Assembly (NCBI RefSeq): GCF_030272615.1
Contig: NC_081415.1
Span: forward strand, 191,734,270 to 191,794,269
Length of the DNA: 60,000 nt
Reading direction: 5' to 3'
Source: Cryptomeria japonica
Taxonomy: Eukaryota > Streptophyta > Pinopsida > Cupressales > Cupressaceae
This document shows, piece after piece, positions 31,803-41,665 of the stretch; position 1 is the stretch's first letter, and every line of letters starts with the position of its first letter. A program made the translations under genes and the position numbers. Below the pieces are notes generated by a model. That model ran no database searches. It was not told the origin of the DNA and worked only from the letters and a program-made list of their open reading frames with translations.

Positions 31803-33317
31803 CTATTCTACTTCCTCCTTCTCATTGTCATTGAAATCATCAAAATAATCTGCCAAATCACTCAGCACTTTTCTCCTAATGTTCTTAATAGTTCTTTGAC
31901 AAAGTGTCAAAGGTTTGTAAGAGGAAATATCAATATTTACCAGTGCTGATGATGCCAGTTCATTGCTGGTTGTCTTTGTCTTCTTTCTTGTTTGCCTAGT
32001 CTTCTTAGGCTTTTCTTCAGATTCTGTATCTTTTGAGTTCAGTGTGTTGCCTTTTGTCTTCCGCTTTCTCTCAAAGACTTTGGCAGGTGCAACTTTCAAT
32101 TTCTTCTTTGCCGGTAACCACTTGGTCACTTTAGGACTCACTGAAGTTATCGGTGTTGATACAGATGGTACTGCCTTTCCTTTCTTCACAGAGGGCTCCT
32201 CAACCGGTGTAACCCTTTCTAGATAGGTGTCAGTTCTCTTCATTTTAGGATCAAGCGGTGAGGCAAGTAGGGTACAATCATACCTATCTAGCATGTTGTA
32301 CATCACCTCATAACCCATAGGCTCCACTTCTTCCTTTCTAGGCTCAACAGCCTCCATTATGCACTCATCTACTTTGATGATAAAGCAGATGTCCTCTTCA
32401 TACTTGACAATATCACCAGATATTCTCACCCTTTGGCTCATCTTGCATCTGAACTCATCAAAGTATTTTTTCAAGACTTCAGGGTAACCGGTTCCAACCG
32501 CTTGAAGACTTTCATTGATTTTCTTTGTAACCGGTTGGTCAGCAGACCACTGAATATCACTGACTTCTAGGAAGTAGCCTTGGAAGTAGAAGAACAATCC
32601 GACCAATAGTTGTCCGAATTTCAATCTCAAGGCATTGTCCTGTTTGATTGACTTCAGGTTCACCAGTAGTTTCCTTTCCATACGGGTGCATAAATCAAAT
32701 GAGGCATCTTCCATGATCATCCTGTAGCCAGCATTTATCGTTGTATCAGAGACAGAGTTAATTCTGCTAGCATGGAATGTCTGGTAACCTATCACCATGC
32801 AGGCATACTTGACCAGATTGTCCTTGATGGTATTGATGGTCATTCCCTGTTGGTCGCTCACTAAACCAGTGAGCTTGGTCATATCGGTCTTGCTTATCTT
32901 CCTTAAGGTTGGCACTTCTCCAGCATTACAGAATCCGATGACGACATGAATCGCTTTCGGTGTGATGTCATGTGTCTGCTCCAAATACATTTTGTCACTG
33001 TGCACTCTGCTTAGAATGATGCGGATGTGATCATCTGGTAATTCTTCAAGGAAATAGACCGCATTATGAAGCTTCTTCTTTTCCAAGATGCTGAATTCCA
33101 ATTTGATCTTCTTGTCCTTTCTGCAGAACAAACTCAATTGAGAATGGATCACTAGAGATCCTAGGTCTTCAATTTTATAGTCAATATAATCTGAAATACC
33201 TTCCTCTACTATAACACCAACAGGTATTTGGGATAGTGCATTATATTTTGCCTTCCGTTGGATGAAATATACTGACTCAACGGGTGCACTAGAACTAGAG
33301 TGCGATGTTGAAGCCAT
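31803..33317 (-). CDS. N3 ORF2: unfamiliar 504-residue protein, the only long open element gene
   Basis: The start MASTSHSSSS matches N1 ORF2. The frame is open to the TAG at 31803. Order of parts: Ser-rich start (1-15); FIQRKAKYNAL (18-28); LSRVHSDKMYL (102-112); HVVIGF (124-129); hydrophobic GQLLVGLFFYFQGYF (235-249); WSADQPVTK (257-265); KYFDEF (284-289); RISGDIVKYEEDICF (298-312); VEPR (324-327); PMGYE (333-337); Lys/Arg-rich tail (about 379-450); and KPLTLCQRTIKNIRRKV. N2 ORF2 shares most blocks in the same order. It has no protease, RT, RNase H or integrase signature. It is probably a mostly helical globular domain with a basic nucleic-acid-binding tail; that reading is inference. Expression is not shown. 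Confidence 0.8.
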   Translation of the reverse strand: MASTSHSSSSAPVESVYFIQRKAKYNALSQIPVGVIVEEGISDYIDYKIEDLGSLVIHSQLSLFCRKDKKIKLEFSILEKKKLHNAVYFLEELPDDHIRIILSRVHSDKMYLEQTHDITPKAIHVVIGFCNAGEVPTLRKISKTDMTKLTGLVSDQQGMTINTIKDNLVKYACMVIGYQTFHASRINSVSDTTINAGYRMIMEDASFDLCTRMERKLLVNLKSIKQDNALRLKFGQLLVGLFFYFQGYFLEVSDIQWSADQPVTKKINESLQAVGTGYPEVLKKYFDEFRCKMSQRVRISGDIVKYEEDICFIIKVDECIMEAVEPRKEEVEPMGYEVMYNMLDRYDCTLLASPLDPKMKRTDTYLERVTPVEEPSVKKGKAVPSVSTPITSVSPKVTKWLPAKKKLKVAPAKVFERKRKTKGNTLNSKDTESEEKPKKTRQTRKKTKTTSNELASSALVNIDISSYKPLTLCQRTIKNIRRKVLSDLADYFDDFNDNEKEEVE

Positions 33318-33697
33318 GATAAACAGAGAAACTCAAAAAATACCTTTGAAAGTCAAGATTTAGGGCTTGCAAATTCCACTTTGTCACTCACTACTTTAGT
33401 TGTTGGGTTACCACTTTGAGTTCTACACATGACCGATTGATGCTATCTTTAGATTCTTCTTCAAGGTTTTGAAATCTCTCCGAATTGCAAGATAAATCAT
33501 CTTTTGTCGCTTTGCACTTGAAAACTTCTTTGCTTGAAAAATGACTTGAAAATCCCTTTTAAGTGAATTCTCCACCTACCATAATAAATGCTCTATCATT
33601 AGGGCATAAACCCTAATTTGCCTTTTACCGTTTCCAATCTTCTGCCAATTGACAGGCATCACATACCGATTTGTTTCCCCCTAAGCTTTCTTGTAGC
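33318..33697 (-). other. N3 spacer between ORF1 and ORF2
   Basis: This is about 380 bp equivalent to 4589-5029 in N1, with no coding frame. It contains the conserved leader upstream of the ORF2 ATG. Confidence 0.5.
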
Positions 33698-34950
33698 TTA
33701 GTTTGCCAGTTCAGAGATTTCCACACCAGGTGCAAAAACCGGTTCTTCTAGAGACACTTCTTCTGGCTTCTTTTTCCAAGTTTTCTTCATATATGTTTGA
33801 ACAGTTTCAACGTCAATCTTTCCTTCTGGAGTGACCAGTATATCATCCTATATATTCTTTCTCATTCTACAGAATCTTGTTGTATGACCCAGTTTGTTGC
33901 AATGATAGCAAACCATTCTAGGTGCTCTCCAAGGTCCATTATTCATGTTTCCATTCTTCCTTCTGCATGTTGCAGCTGTGTGACCACTACCATGATAGAT
34001 CAAATAGGTTGCTCTCCATCCAGTTGCCGCATGATAGCCACCGCTTCCTGACTGATGATTATAGGTATTAAAGCGATTTGGATTCTAGTTCCCAGGGTGT
34101 TCAGAAAAGACTCCTTGACTTCTTTGAGGATACCTTCCGGTGTTGTGCAAGACAGACCTGCATTCAAATTCTCTATGCCCAGACCTGTTGCATGCATAAC
34201 AATTTCCATTGAATCTATTGGATCTAGGCTTATTGTTTAGAAAGTAAGGAAAATTATTGTAAGCCTTGTTTCTACATACATTAGCAGTATGCCCTTCCTT
34301 GAGACAATTAAAGAAAATAGGTTTGAACTTTTTCTTACCTTTATCCTTTGGTGTCGATTGCTTCTTTGATGCTACATCTTTTTCTCTAGAGGTCTCTCTT
34401 TCCTCATATTCAGAGAAACCAAGTCCATTAGTATTCTTTACTGGTTTAGCTGATTCAAGCTTCTGCTCTAGCTTGATAGTGCTCTTATTGAATTTGGCAA
34501 GTATTTCCTTTGACTCAGTGAGTTCTTTGGTAATAGCAGCATTGGATTCCTTCAAAGTTGCATTCTCAGAAATAGCCATGTTAATTTCACCTTGCATTTC
34601 CTCTTTTTCCACTTTGCTCTCTTGGAGATGAGCGGTTAGTGCACTGATTTCTTGCTTCTGCTTGGAGATCTCATGATCATTGTCTTTTACCAGATCTTCA
34701 TCTTTTCTCCGGTTCTCAAGCTCTTAACACATCTTGATAGTCAGTCCTTCAAGTTCCCTTCTCAGGTTGGCATTAGACTCATTCAGCTTTTCAACTTCTT
34801 CAACTAGGGATTCCATCTCCGCTTCATCAGTTTCGCAGCCTGCTCTCTCCTTTTTGCCAGAGAGGCCTCATACTTGACTTTGAGTTCATCATAGGCTTTC
34901 TCAATCTGAGCGAGCTGATGAGTAACTTCCCTCATAGTGTATTCCCCCAT
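33698..34950 (-). pseudogene. N3 ORF1: gag-like coiled-coil/CCHC protein (broken)
   Basis: It begins MGEYTMREVTHQLAQ at 34950 and ends at a TAA at 33698-33700. A deletion near codon 43 shifts the frame, and the correct frame resumes by 34612 (MQGEINMAISENATL). Knuckles: FFNCLKEGHTANVC (first Cys lost), CYACNRSGHREFEC, a third with CHGSGHTAATC-like spacing, and CYHCNKLGHTTRFC near 33870-33910. A TAG lies near 34087. Compared with N1, the fourth knuckle is intact here and the first is damaged, so the two copies decayed independently. Confidence 0.8.
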
Positions 34951-34985
34951 ATCTCTTTCCAAGTGGTTAAACTTATAGAAAGGTT

Positions 34986-34999
34986 GGCTCTGATACCAA
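34986..34999 (-). promoter_or_regulatory. N3 primer-binding site
   Basis: The plus strand reads ggctctgataccaa, that is ttggtatcagagcc on the minus strand, next to the LTR end. It is identical to N1. Confidence 0.9.
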
Positions 35000-35000
35000 T

Positions 35001-36191
35001 TGATGAATACTAAGAGGGGGGGGTGAATTAGTATACCAATAATTACTGAACTTAAACACTTAGACAGTTTAGCAATAAACCGGTATAACAGTTTTACTAA
35101 CATACCGGTTAACACAAATGCAAACCAAACAAAAAATAAGACATTCACCCACAGAAGCACAATCACCATAACACGAGAGATTTTGACGTGGAAACCCAAA
35201 TGAGAAAAACCACGGTGAGATGAAACTCACAAGTAACTATCTCTAGAATAGTAAACAGACCAGTTAAGGTCATACAATGTTCTTTACCAGAACAGATCCT
35301 GTTACGAATCTCAATCTCTATTAGGAGATAAGTCTGATTAAAGACTACCTTGTGAGAGGATTTTAGATCCATAGATGTGAACCACCTTGTTAGAGGATTT
35401 ACAAAGGCTTTTTGGGCCTACCCAGTTAAGGGTTTCAAACTTGTCGAAGATGTGAGTAATCAACAAGTGAATGATCTAGCAAATAGCACAGTCTGCTTGG
35501 TTAGATCCATGATAGCTCATTGCTAATGCATTTCAGTATTACTTCAGTCTTCAGTAAATCCACACTCTGTTACAGCACACAGGCTTGATCTTTTCTTCTA
35601 AGATCGCACATACAAAAACTCATCAAACCACCAAAAACCCTAATAGCTACTACTCCCTATAAAACCCTAAACATGATGTCCTTAAAAAGGAATCCGATTT
35701 TATGTCGGTCCAATAGGATTACATTGCAAGTTCCTAGGTTCATTGCATCTAGACACATTTGATAACACGACACAAATCACCGTCAAAGTGTCGTGGATGG
35801 TAACTCATCACAAAAATACCAGTTGGTAACTCATCACAGAGTATTACCGGTTCATACAACTTTACCGATTACTGGTTGGCAACTCACCATAGAGTAATAC
35901 TGGTTCAAACATTAAACTGATTACCGGTTGTCCAAAAATGAAGATTGGGAAAATGATACCTGTCGCTTCAGTTTCTTCTCTCCGCTTGAGATCCTCAAAC
36001 CGCTTGAGGTCTTCATACCGCTTGAGATCGGTAAACACTTTCTGCAAAACACCGATAGCCTAAAGACTATAATGCATAATACCGATTTGGAACAAATATC
36101 GATTGAGCATAACTCATACATAGAAAGTGATCTCAAAGCAAGTGTGTGTCCATCAATGACAATCACAACATAAACATCAAAAATGCCAACA
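35001..36191 (-). repeat. N3 5' LTR (1191 bp)
   Basis: It runs from tgatgaatac to aaatgccaaca on the plus strand and is followed by the TSD ccaag. The hairpin is at 35215-35230. Several ACCGGT sites are intact and others are decayed to accagt or actggt (35818-35930), consistent with CpG loss. A gatatgaag/cgcttgagat repeat block lies at 35980-36040. Confidence 0.92.
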
Positions 36192-37552
36192 CCAAGTTCC
36201 AAATTAGTGTAGCTCTCAGCAACTTTTTGCACTATGGATGCCTTATGAAGATTCAAGATTGAAATGATGATTAATCTAAAATATTATCCAAATGTGAACA
36301 AGAGCTAAAACAAGAGATTGTCTAATTAGCTAGTGTTGATTTTAAAGTAAAAGAGTGAATATGATTGATTATCTAATGCTCTCTAAAAATGGTTATAATG
36401 TTAATGCATACAAGTTTTCAGGATCTAGATTATGAAGAAATGGGCTCTATTTATAGAAAAAATGGAGCAATGGATGGTTGAGATTGAGTAATCTCAACAA
36501 GGGTCAGGATTGAATGATATTCAATCCATGTGAGGGCTTTCAACCCAATCCCAAGATAACAAGTGTCAATATGAGATAGGTTGAGAGGAGATGGAAGAAG
36601 CATTAAATGCTTGACATGACCTGAGAGTTAACTTGGGAGTTAAGGTCAAGGTTGGGTTGAGTGAATAGATTATTTATTCAAAGAATAATGCTTTTATCCA
36701 ATGGATAAACTCTTGTGCAAAGGTTAAAGGGATAACCATGGTCAAAGCAATAAATGCTTGAGAAGACACATGGGTCACATGAGGGTTGAGTTAGGGGTTA
36801 ACCATAAATGTTTATGTAAGAGCCATTAGTGGTTTGGAAGACTTTAGAGGCTGGCTTGTTGAACACATAAAGCATTAAATGCTTTTCAAAGACTTTGGAG
36901 TCTTTGAGAAGTGACTTCAAGTTGCTTAGGAATGTGACAATAATTAGGGGATGGATTCGGCTAATTGGGAAGGGGTTAGAAGAATCTAGAAGGGGGTTTA
37001 AGAGTGCAAGTGGATTTGGTGGGTGAGGGAAAATAGGATTTTAATTAAAATAAAATTAATTAATTTCAACTTCTGGTTGCAACTTGCATTTGTAGGAAAA
37101 TGCAAGTGGGGGGGTGAATGATTTAAAGAAATGTTTTTAATTATTTATTTAAAAGAGGAAAGAGGGATTTAAATTGAATAAATAGGATTTATTCATTTAA
37201 TCAATTTGTGAGTTTGGTTTAATGAATTAATTAAAATAAATTGAATAATTTATTTAATTAATAGGAGAATGTTTGAAGATTAATTAATTAAATATTTAAT
37301 TTAATTAACTGATGGCTAGTCGGTTTTTAATCAAATAAATAGCAAATATTCATTTAATTAAAACGGACAGATTTATGTGACTACACTAGTTACAAGAGAA
37401 AACATGTTTAACACCTAAGACACCTTTGTACTTACACATATTCTCTGTATTTTTTTACACAATACAGAATCCAATCATTCAAAAATAAAGAATGCTTCCC
37501 GATAGAGACGGCAAAAGAATATCTATAATTCTGAAGAAAAAAAATGCCAACA
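36192..37552 (-). repeat. G1 5' LTR, outer part
   Basis: It continues from 28760 after N3 and ends aaaatgccaaca at 37552, so the LTR begins TGTTGGCATT on the minus strand. An AT-rich region (36990-37400) with ttaattaa-type runs forms the upstream part. A TATA-like tctataaataga is at about 36447-36457 on the minus strand, so transcription would run leftward into the leader. Confidence 0.8.
36447..36457 (-). promoter_or_regulatory. Putative TATA box of G1 LTR
   Basis: The minus strand reads ttctataaatagagccc. The position within the LTR and the orientation toward gag fit a promoter. Confidence 0.5.
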
Positions 37553-39029
37553 GAAGAATCTCTTTTGTGTTAAAAACTATTAAGAAATAGAAATATCACT
37601 GCATCTGATAGACTTCCATATATTGCCACACAAAAAAACAACCTCATCGCATAGAGTAACGGCTCACGATAGTAACTTCCACTGGCATAAATAAAATGAA
37701 AGACTCATATGCCTTGCTTCAGCAAAGGTAATGTACATTAGAGCCATTGACAAAAATAAAATCTTCCATATGAAAGACAAGAAAAAACATTAGGTGTAAC
37801 GTGGCAAAAACATCTACTCAACACAAACTCTTTGTCTCAACTTGAGGTTGACTTGTCCCAATGACATGGCATAGAATTACATAAGAGGCCAGCAAGAAAA
37901 TTAAGCTCTAGAAATCAATGAAAAAATAATAAACATCATCCACTAAATTATGCCTGGACCAAAAAGGTATTATCCAGAAAGAATGCATTACCTCAGTCAG
38001 CCAGAACCCAGACCAACTGAGGGAACTAAACTTAGAAAATCATAACTTCACTTTTAGACCAAACCATTATTATAAAATTAAATTGTAACACCACTAATCT
38101 AATAAACATGTCCTCCAAGCCGCAACATAGAAAACCACATATCAGAGAACCACCAAGCATTCTTCAAACCAATTCTAACAGACATTCCACGATCAAAAAT
38201 AGCAACAACAAACTCAACCATCTGAGTAAAAAAGGACCTATAAACTTGATAGTACAATATACACAAATCATAAACATTTTATCCAGAACCATAATCAATA
38301 ATCTCCACAAACCAAAGGAATGCAAAACATTCTTTCACTAAGACTTTAAATACTATTTAATGCATAAATATTGTTTACTACATATTGAACCTTCTACTAC
38401 ACCAAACTTCTGGGAGCACCTCATGCTTACTCAATATCATTACCACACAAGTCAACAACATCAATGACAACACAAGATAAGTTGACATTAATGACAACAT
38501 AAAAGGACAACTCATCTGCAACACGAGACATGTTGACATAAATGACAACATAAAAGAAAAACTCATCTACAACACAAGACATGTTGACATCAATGACAAC
38601 ACAATAACTCAAGTTTTCAACAAGAAGTAGCAAATTTCATCGAGAGAGATTGATTGAAACCTTGCATAGTTCAATCTGAGGAGATAGCTTTCCCTCCTCC
38701 AAAACATTCCAAATCTCATTGGATGTCATTTTTTAAAAGATCATACTTCTTAGGTTCAATTTGAAATAGAATCCCACCCAGGGCCACAAAATAAAAATAG
38801 ATACAAAGTATAAAGAGAAACACCAGATCCAAAGGAAGGGAAAAAAATGAGTAAGAAGTGCCTCAATGGAAGAAATTAATTGGCATAAATAAGATCAAAA
38901 AATATGAATGGGTAGGTTGCAACCTCAAAGATGGTGGATATTTACTTCAAAAATATATGAATATCCAAGTGTAATCTTTGGGTGATGTCAATTTAAGTAG
39001 AGGACTCTTGGTTCCATATAGATGAATCA
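37553..39029. other. Unassigned DNA right of G1
   Basis: No gene or known element is recognised over most of these 1.5 kb. It lies between the G1 LTR end and a LINE remnant on the minus strand, so part may be LINE 3' sequence. A 51-bp tandem repeat is listed separately. Confidence 0.4.
38472..38615. repeat. 51-bp tandem repeat, nearly three copies
   Basis: Units start at 38472, 38523 and 38574 (partial). Each contains gttgacat.aatgacaac followed by acataaaag.aaaactcatct. Since 51 is a multiple of three, the minus strand keeps an open frame with a repeating 17-residue pattern (VVI.VNMS.V.DE). I consider this frame a by-product of the repeat. Confidence 0.7.
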
Positions 39030-39375
39030 TTATTCTAAAGAGCCAGATTAGAAATGAGATCCATGAGTCAGTTATTTCTCTATACACGTGTTTAGCCATG
39101 TGATTCTAGAAGGAAGCGATGTTGTTGCAAATGTCACCTATCATATTACGGATAAGCCAACTGGGCTTAACCCTATCGTTTAGTAGATTGATCATATTCA
39201 ATGAGTCACCTTATATAATGATATTTTTTATACCTTTATTGTTGGCAATCAAGATGTCATGAAAAGCCACCACCACCTCAGCAAAATGCGACTTCTACTC
39301 TCTTGGGTTGATGACATAGGAAAAAATCAATTTCCCTTTGTGGTCCTTCAAATTACCACCCTCGCTCGACTGGCC
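39030..39375 (-). pseudogene. LINE RNase H remnant
   Basis: The minus strand reads LKDHKGKLIFSYVIN, SHFAEVVVAFHDIL (catalytic Glu), GDSLNMINLLND (catalytic Asp) and IRNMIGDICN. This pattern is typical of the C-terminal RNase H of plant L1-type retrotransposons. Stops occur after NPRE, after NIII and after IASF. The RT part is missing; the sequence is cut at about 39376. LINEs move by copying RNA directly into cut host DNA, and this fragment is dead. Confidence 0.72.
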
Positions 39376-39598
39376 TATATTATTACTATAATTTATTGTT
39401 AGTAGTATCTTATTACATTCTATTCAAATTAATCATGTCAAGTAATTATAAGGTTTGAATGTAACTCTTATAATTTTATCTAGTGATAAGGTATTTTTTT
39501 CTTATGTGTTTTTTTTTAAAATAGGCACATTTAATTTAATTCATTTAGCCTCAAACACTAATTCAACCCCCCCTCTCAGTGTTTTCTATACTCCAACA
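39376..39598 (+). repeat. LTR end fragment in plus orientation
   Basis: The last 70 bp (about 39545-39598: cctcaaacactaattc, C-rich run, tctcagtgttttctatactcc, aaca) match the reverse complement of the C1 LTR start at 53142-53215. The orientation is opposite to C1. Upstream of about 39540 the similarity ends. It is either a related LTR fragment or one end of a rearranged C1 LTR. Confidence 0.55.
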
Positions 39599-39639
39599 AT
39601 TAAATGCTAAAAAATGTAAGAACATTTTAAATTGAACAA

Positions 39640-40405
39640 TTAGATGTTGAAAAATGAAACCCCTGTTCTATGATCAACAAACCAACTGGATTAAAAGATA
39701 TTCCTCAAAGAAAGGGAAACAACATATACTTTTACACATCACACTTCTCTTTCGGTGAACCCTTTTTCAGAAAAAATAAAACCCCTTTATAAGGTACCCA
39801 CACCAACTGGTTTTTCAAAAACAAAAACTTAACTCACAATCAAATAACTATCTTTCTAATTGAATTTGAAAACAATAACCCTTTTCAACTATCATGGAAT
39901 GTAAAGGGTTTCAAAATAGAGCATAATCAAACTATATTTTATCAACAAAATAAATGGCTTCATCTTTACCATTATTGACAACCAAGAATAACTGCTTTTC
40001 ATTTCAAAAATTGAAACAAGATTGTCATTTTTATGAAGTGCACCCAACTGCCCTATTCCACAATCTAGTCCAAAGTCCAAATTACCACTGAGAGTCCACT
40101 GTAAGCTCAAACACGTTGTGGTAGTCATGCCCTAGCTCTTTTGTAGCTAGGGTTTCATAAAGAAACCAATGTTGTGCCATCAGTGCCCTAACTTGTAACA
40201 ATGAGCCTTTTTCTTTATGAAAAGCAATCAACATGAACCCGACCACCAAGTGAAACCAAAATGATGTTGTTATTTGACCTATTTACCTCGTGCCAAAAAA
40301 AAAATGATAATGTCTTTTTGCACTCAATAAAAATGTCTACCAAGATTATAACCATGTGATCATAATGTTATTGTCTCCTAGGCAATGATCATTTAATAAA
40401 AAATG
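39640..40405 (-). repeat. C1 3' LTR, truncated
   Basis: It aligns with 53772-54536 (for example gaaaaatgaaacccctgttct and tctcctaggcaatgatcattt, shown in part). Similarity stops after catttaat at about 40400, before the expected aatgccaaca. On the left it stops at about 39640. Confidence 0.82.
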
Positions 40406-40744
40406 ATTGCTCATGAACAAAAAAATTGTTGTCATAGTGACACAAAAAAACATCAAATCAGAAGGAATAAGGCTAATAAAGGCATGAAAAGGTTTCCACA
40501 GTGTTAAATAAAGAATAAAAAAAAATTGTACATGAAGTATATCAAGAAACATGAAGAACCACTATTTGCAGAGAGAATGTGGCACTGATAAACCATTGTA
40601 GCAATATAACATGTACATGAAGAGCTCTCAAATGAATGGCCATAAAAATTGTACCAGAAACCACAAAGAAGTACCAACAACTAATAATGTAGGGAGGAAA
40701 GAAAGAACAATAAATCTCCTCCTATGGAAATGTACGAAGCTAGA
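40406..40744 (-). other. C1 3' noncoding region
   Basis: This is about 340 bp between the pol stop and the LTR. It is A-rich on the plus strand. No clear polypurine tract is visible next to the LTR. Nothing else is recognised. Confidence 0.45.
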
Positions 40745-41665
40745 TCAAGATAAAGCATTGAAGGAAAGGACACCAAATCTTTCTCGTGATGCTTCAAATA
40801 GTGCCTTAGGTAAAGGCTTTGTAAACATGTCAGCCACTTTCTCTTTTGAGGTCACATTTCCAAAAGAACTTCATTGGATAAGACTTTTTCCCATAGAAAA
40901 TGGTATCTTATAGCTATATGTTTAATTTTAGAATGCATGCTAAGGTTTTTTGAAATGTTGGTAGTGCTAGTATTGTTACAAAGAATGTTGATAGGTTATG
41001 TCACCTCAACTTTAATGTCCTTAATAGTTTGGACCATCCAAAGTACTTGAGTGCAGCAAGAGGAATCGGCAATGTACTCTACTTCAGTTGTGGACAAAGA
41101 GATAGAATCCTATTTTTTATTGTTCCATGCAACTAATCTACCTCCTAAGAAAAGGGCACCTCCTAAAGTACTCTTTCTATCATCAAGACAACCAACCTAG
41201 TCAGCATCAGTATAAGCAACCAGTGTAAAATCATTGTGCTTAGGATAACATAGACAATAATCAATAGTACCAATGATAAATTTAACTATCCTCTTGACAA
41301 CCACAAGATGTGGTTGTTTAGGTGCGGATTGAAATCTAGAGGCTAAGCACATAGCCTACATAATATCAGGCCTAGTGGTAGTAAGATATAGAAGGATACC
41401 TATCATGGTTCTATATAATATGTGATCTACATCAAGAAAATCAACATGTTTGTTGAGTTTACAACTTGTTTCCATGGGTGTGCCAACAAGTTTTCTTTCA
41501 TCCATCTGAAATTTCCTTAACATCTCTTTGCCATATTTCATTTGAGAGATAAATATTACTTGTTCAAGTTGCGCAACTTGTAACCCCAAAAAGAATGAAA
41601 TTTCCCCCATCATGGACATTTCAAATTCATCTTTCATTACATTAGAAAAATATGACCACATTGTG
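40745..41665 (-). pseudogene. C1 RT C-terminus and RNase H
   Basis: The segment 41356-41688 reads EFEMSMMGEISFFLGLQV...QMKYGKEMLRKF...TPMETSCKL...RTMIGILLYLTTTRPDI, the classic Copia RT end. RNase H follows in broken frames and ends DMFTKPLPKALFEASRERFG before a TGA at 40745-40747. The catalytic DD (YADD) lies beyond G2, near 49185. Several frameshifts lie between 40900 and 41340. Confidence 0.88.

Larger units (their letters stand above)
28761..36191 (-). mobile_element. N3: second copy of the N1 family, inserted in the G1 LTR; ORF2 intact
   Basis: LTRs at 28761-29909 and 35001-36191 flank 5.1 kb read on the minus strand. The TSD ccaag is perfect. The primer site is at 34986-34999 and the PPT at 29910-29926. 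ORF1, ORF2 and ORF3 correspond to those of N1 at high similarity. ORF2 is open for 504 codons. No RT, integrase, protease or RNase H is found. The LTRs differ at roughly 20 positions over their first 350 bp, so the insertion is not recent. Confidence 0.93.
1..37552 (-). mobile_element. G1: Tat/Ogre-like Ty3/gypsy retrotransposon, split by four insertions, 3' end outside window
   Basis: From right to left on the minus strand the pieces run LTR, primer-binding site, long leader, gag, protease, G-patch-like segment, RT, RNase H, a second RNase H and integrase. This is the Ty3 order, and two RNase H domains are typical of the Tat/Ogre group. The coding pieces lie at 22819-25750, 19456-21330, 9615-11416 and 1418-2106. 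N1, N2, S1 and N3 separate them or split the LTR, each with a perfect 5-bp TSD. Subtracting them leaves about 13 kb of G1 in the window. The 5' LTR starts TGTTGGCATT at 37552. No matching 3' LTR is seen at the left, so it probably lies before base 1. All genes carry stops or frameshifts, so the copy is old and inactive. Confidence 0.88.
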
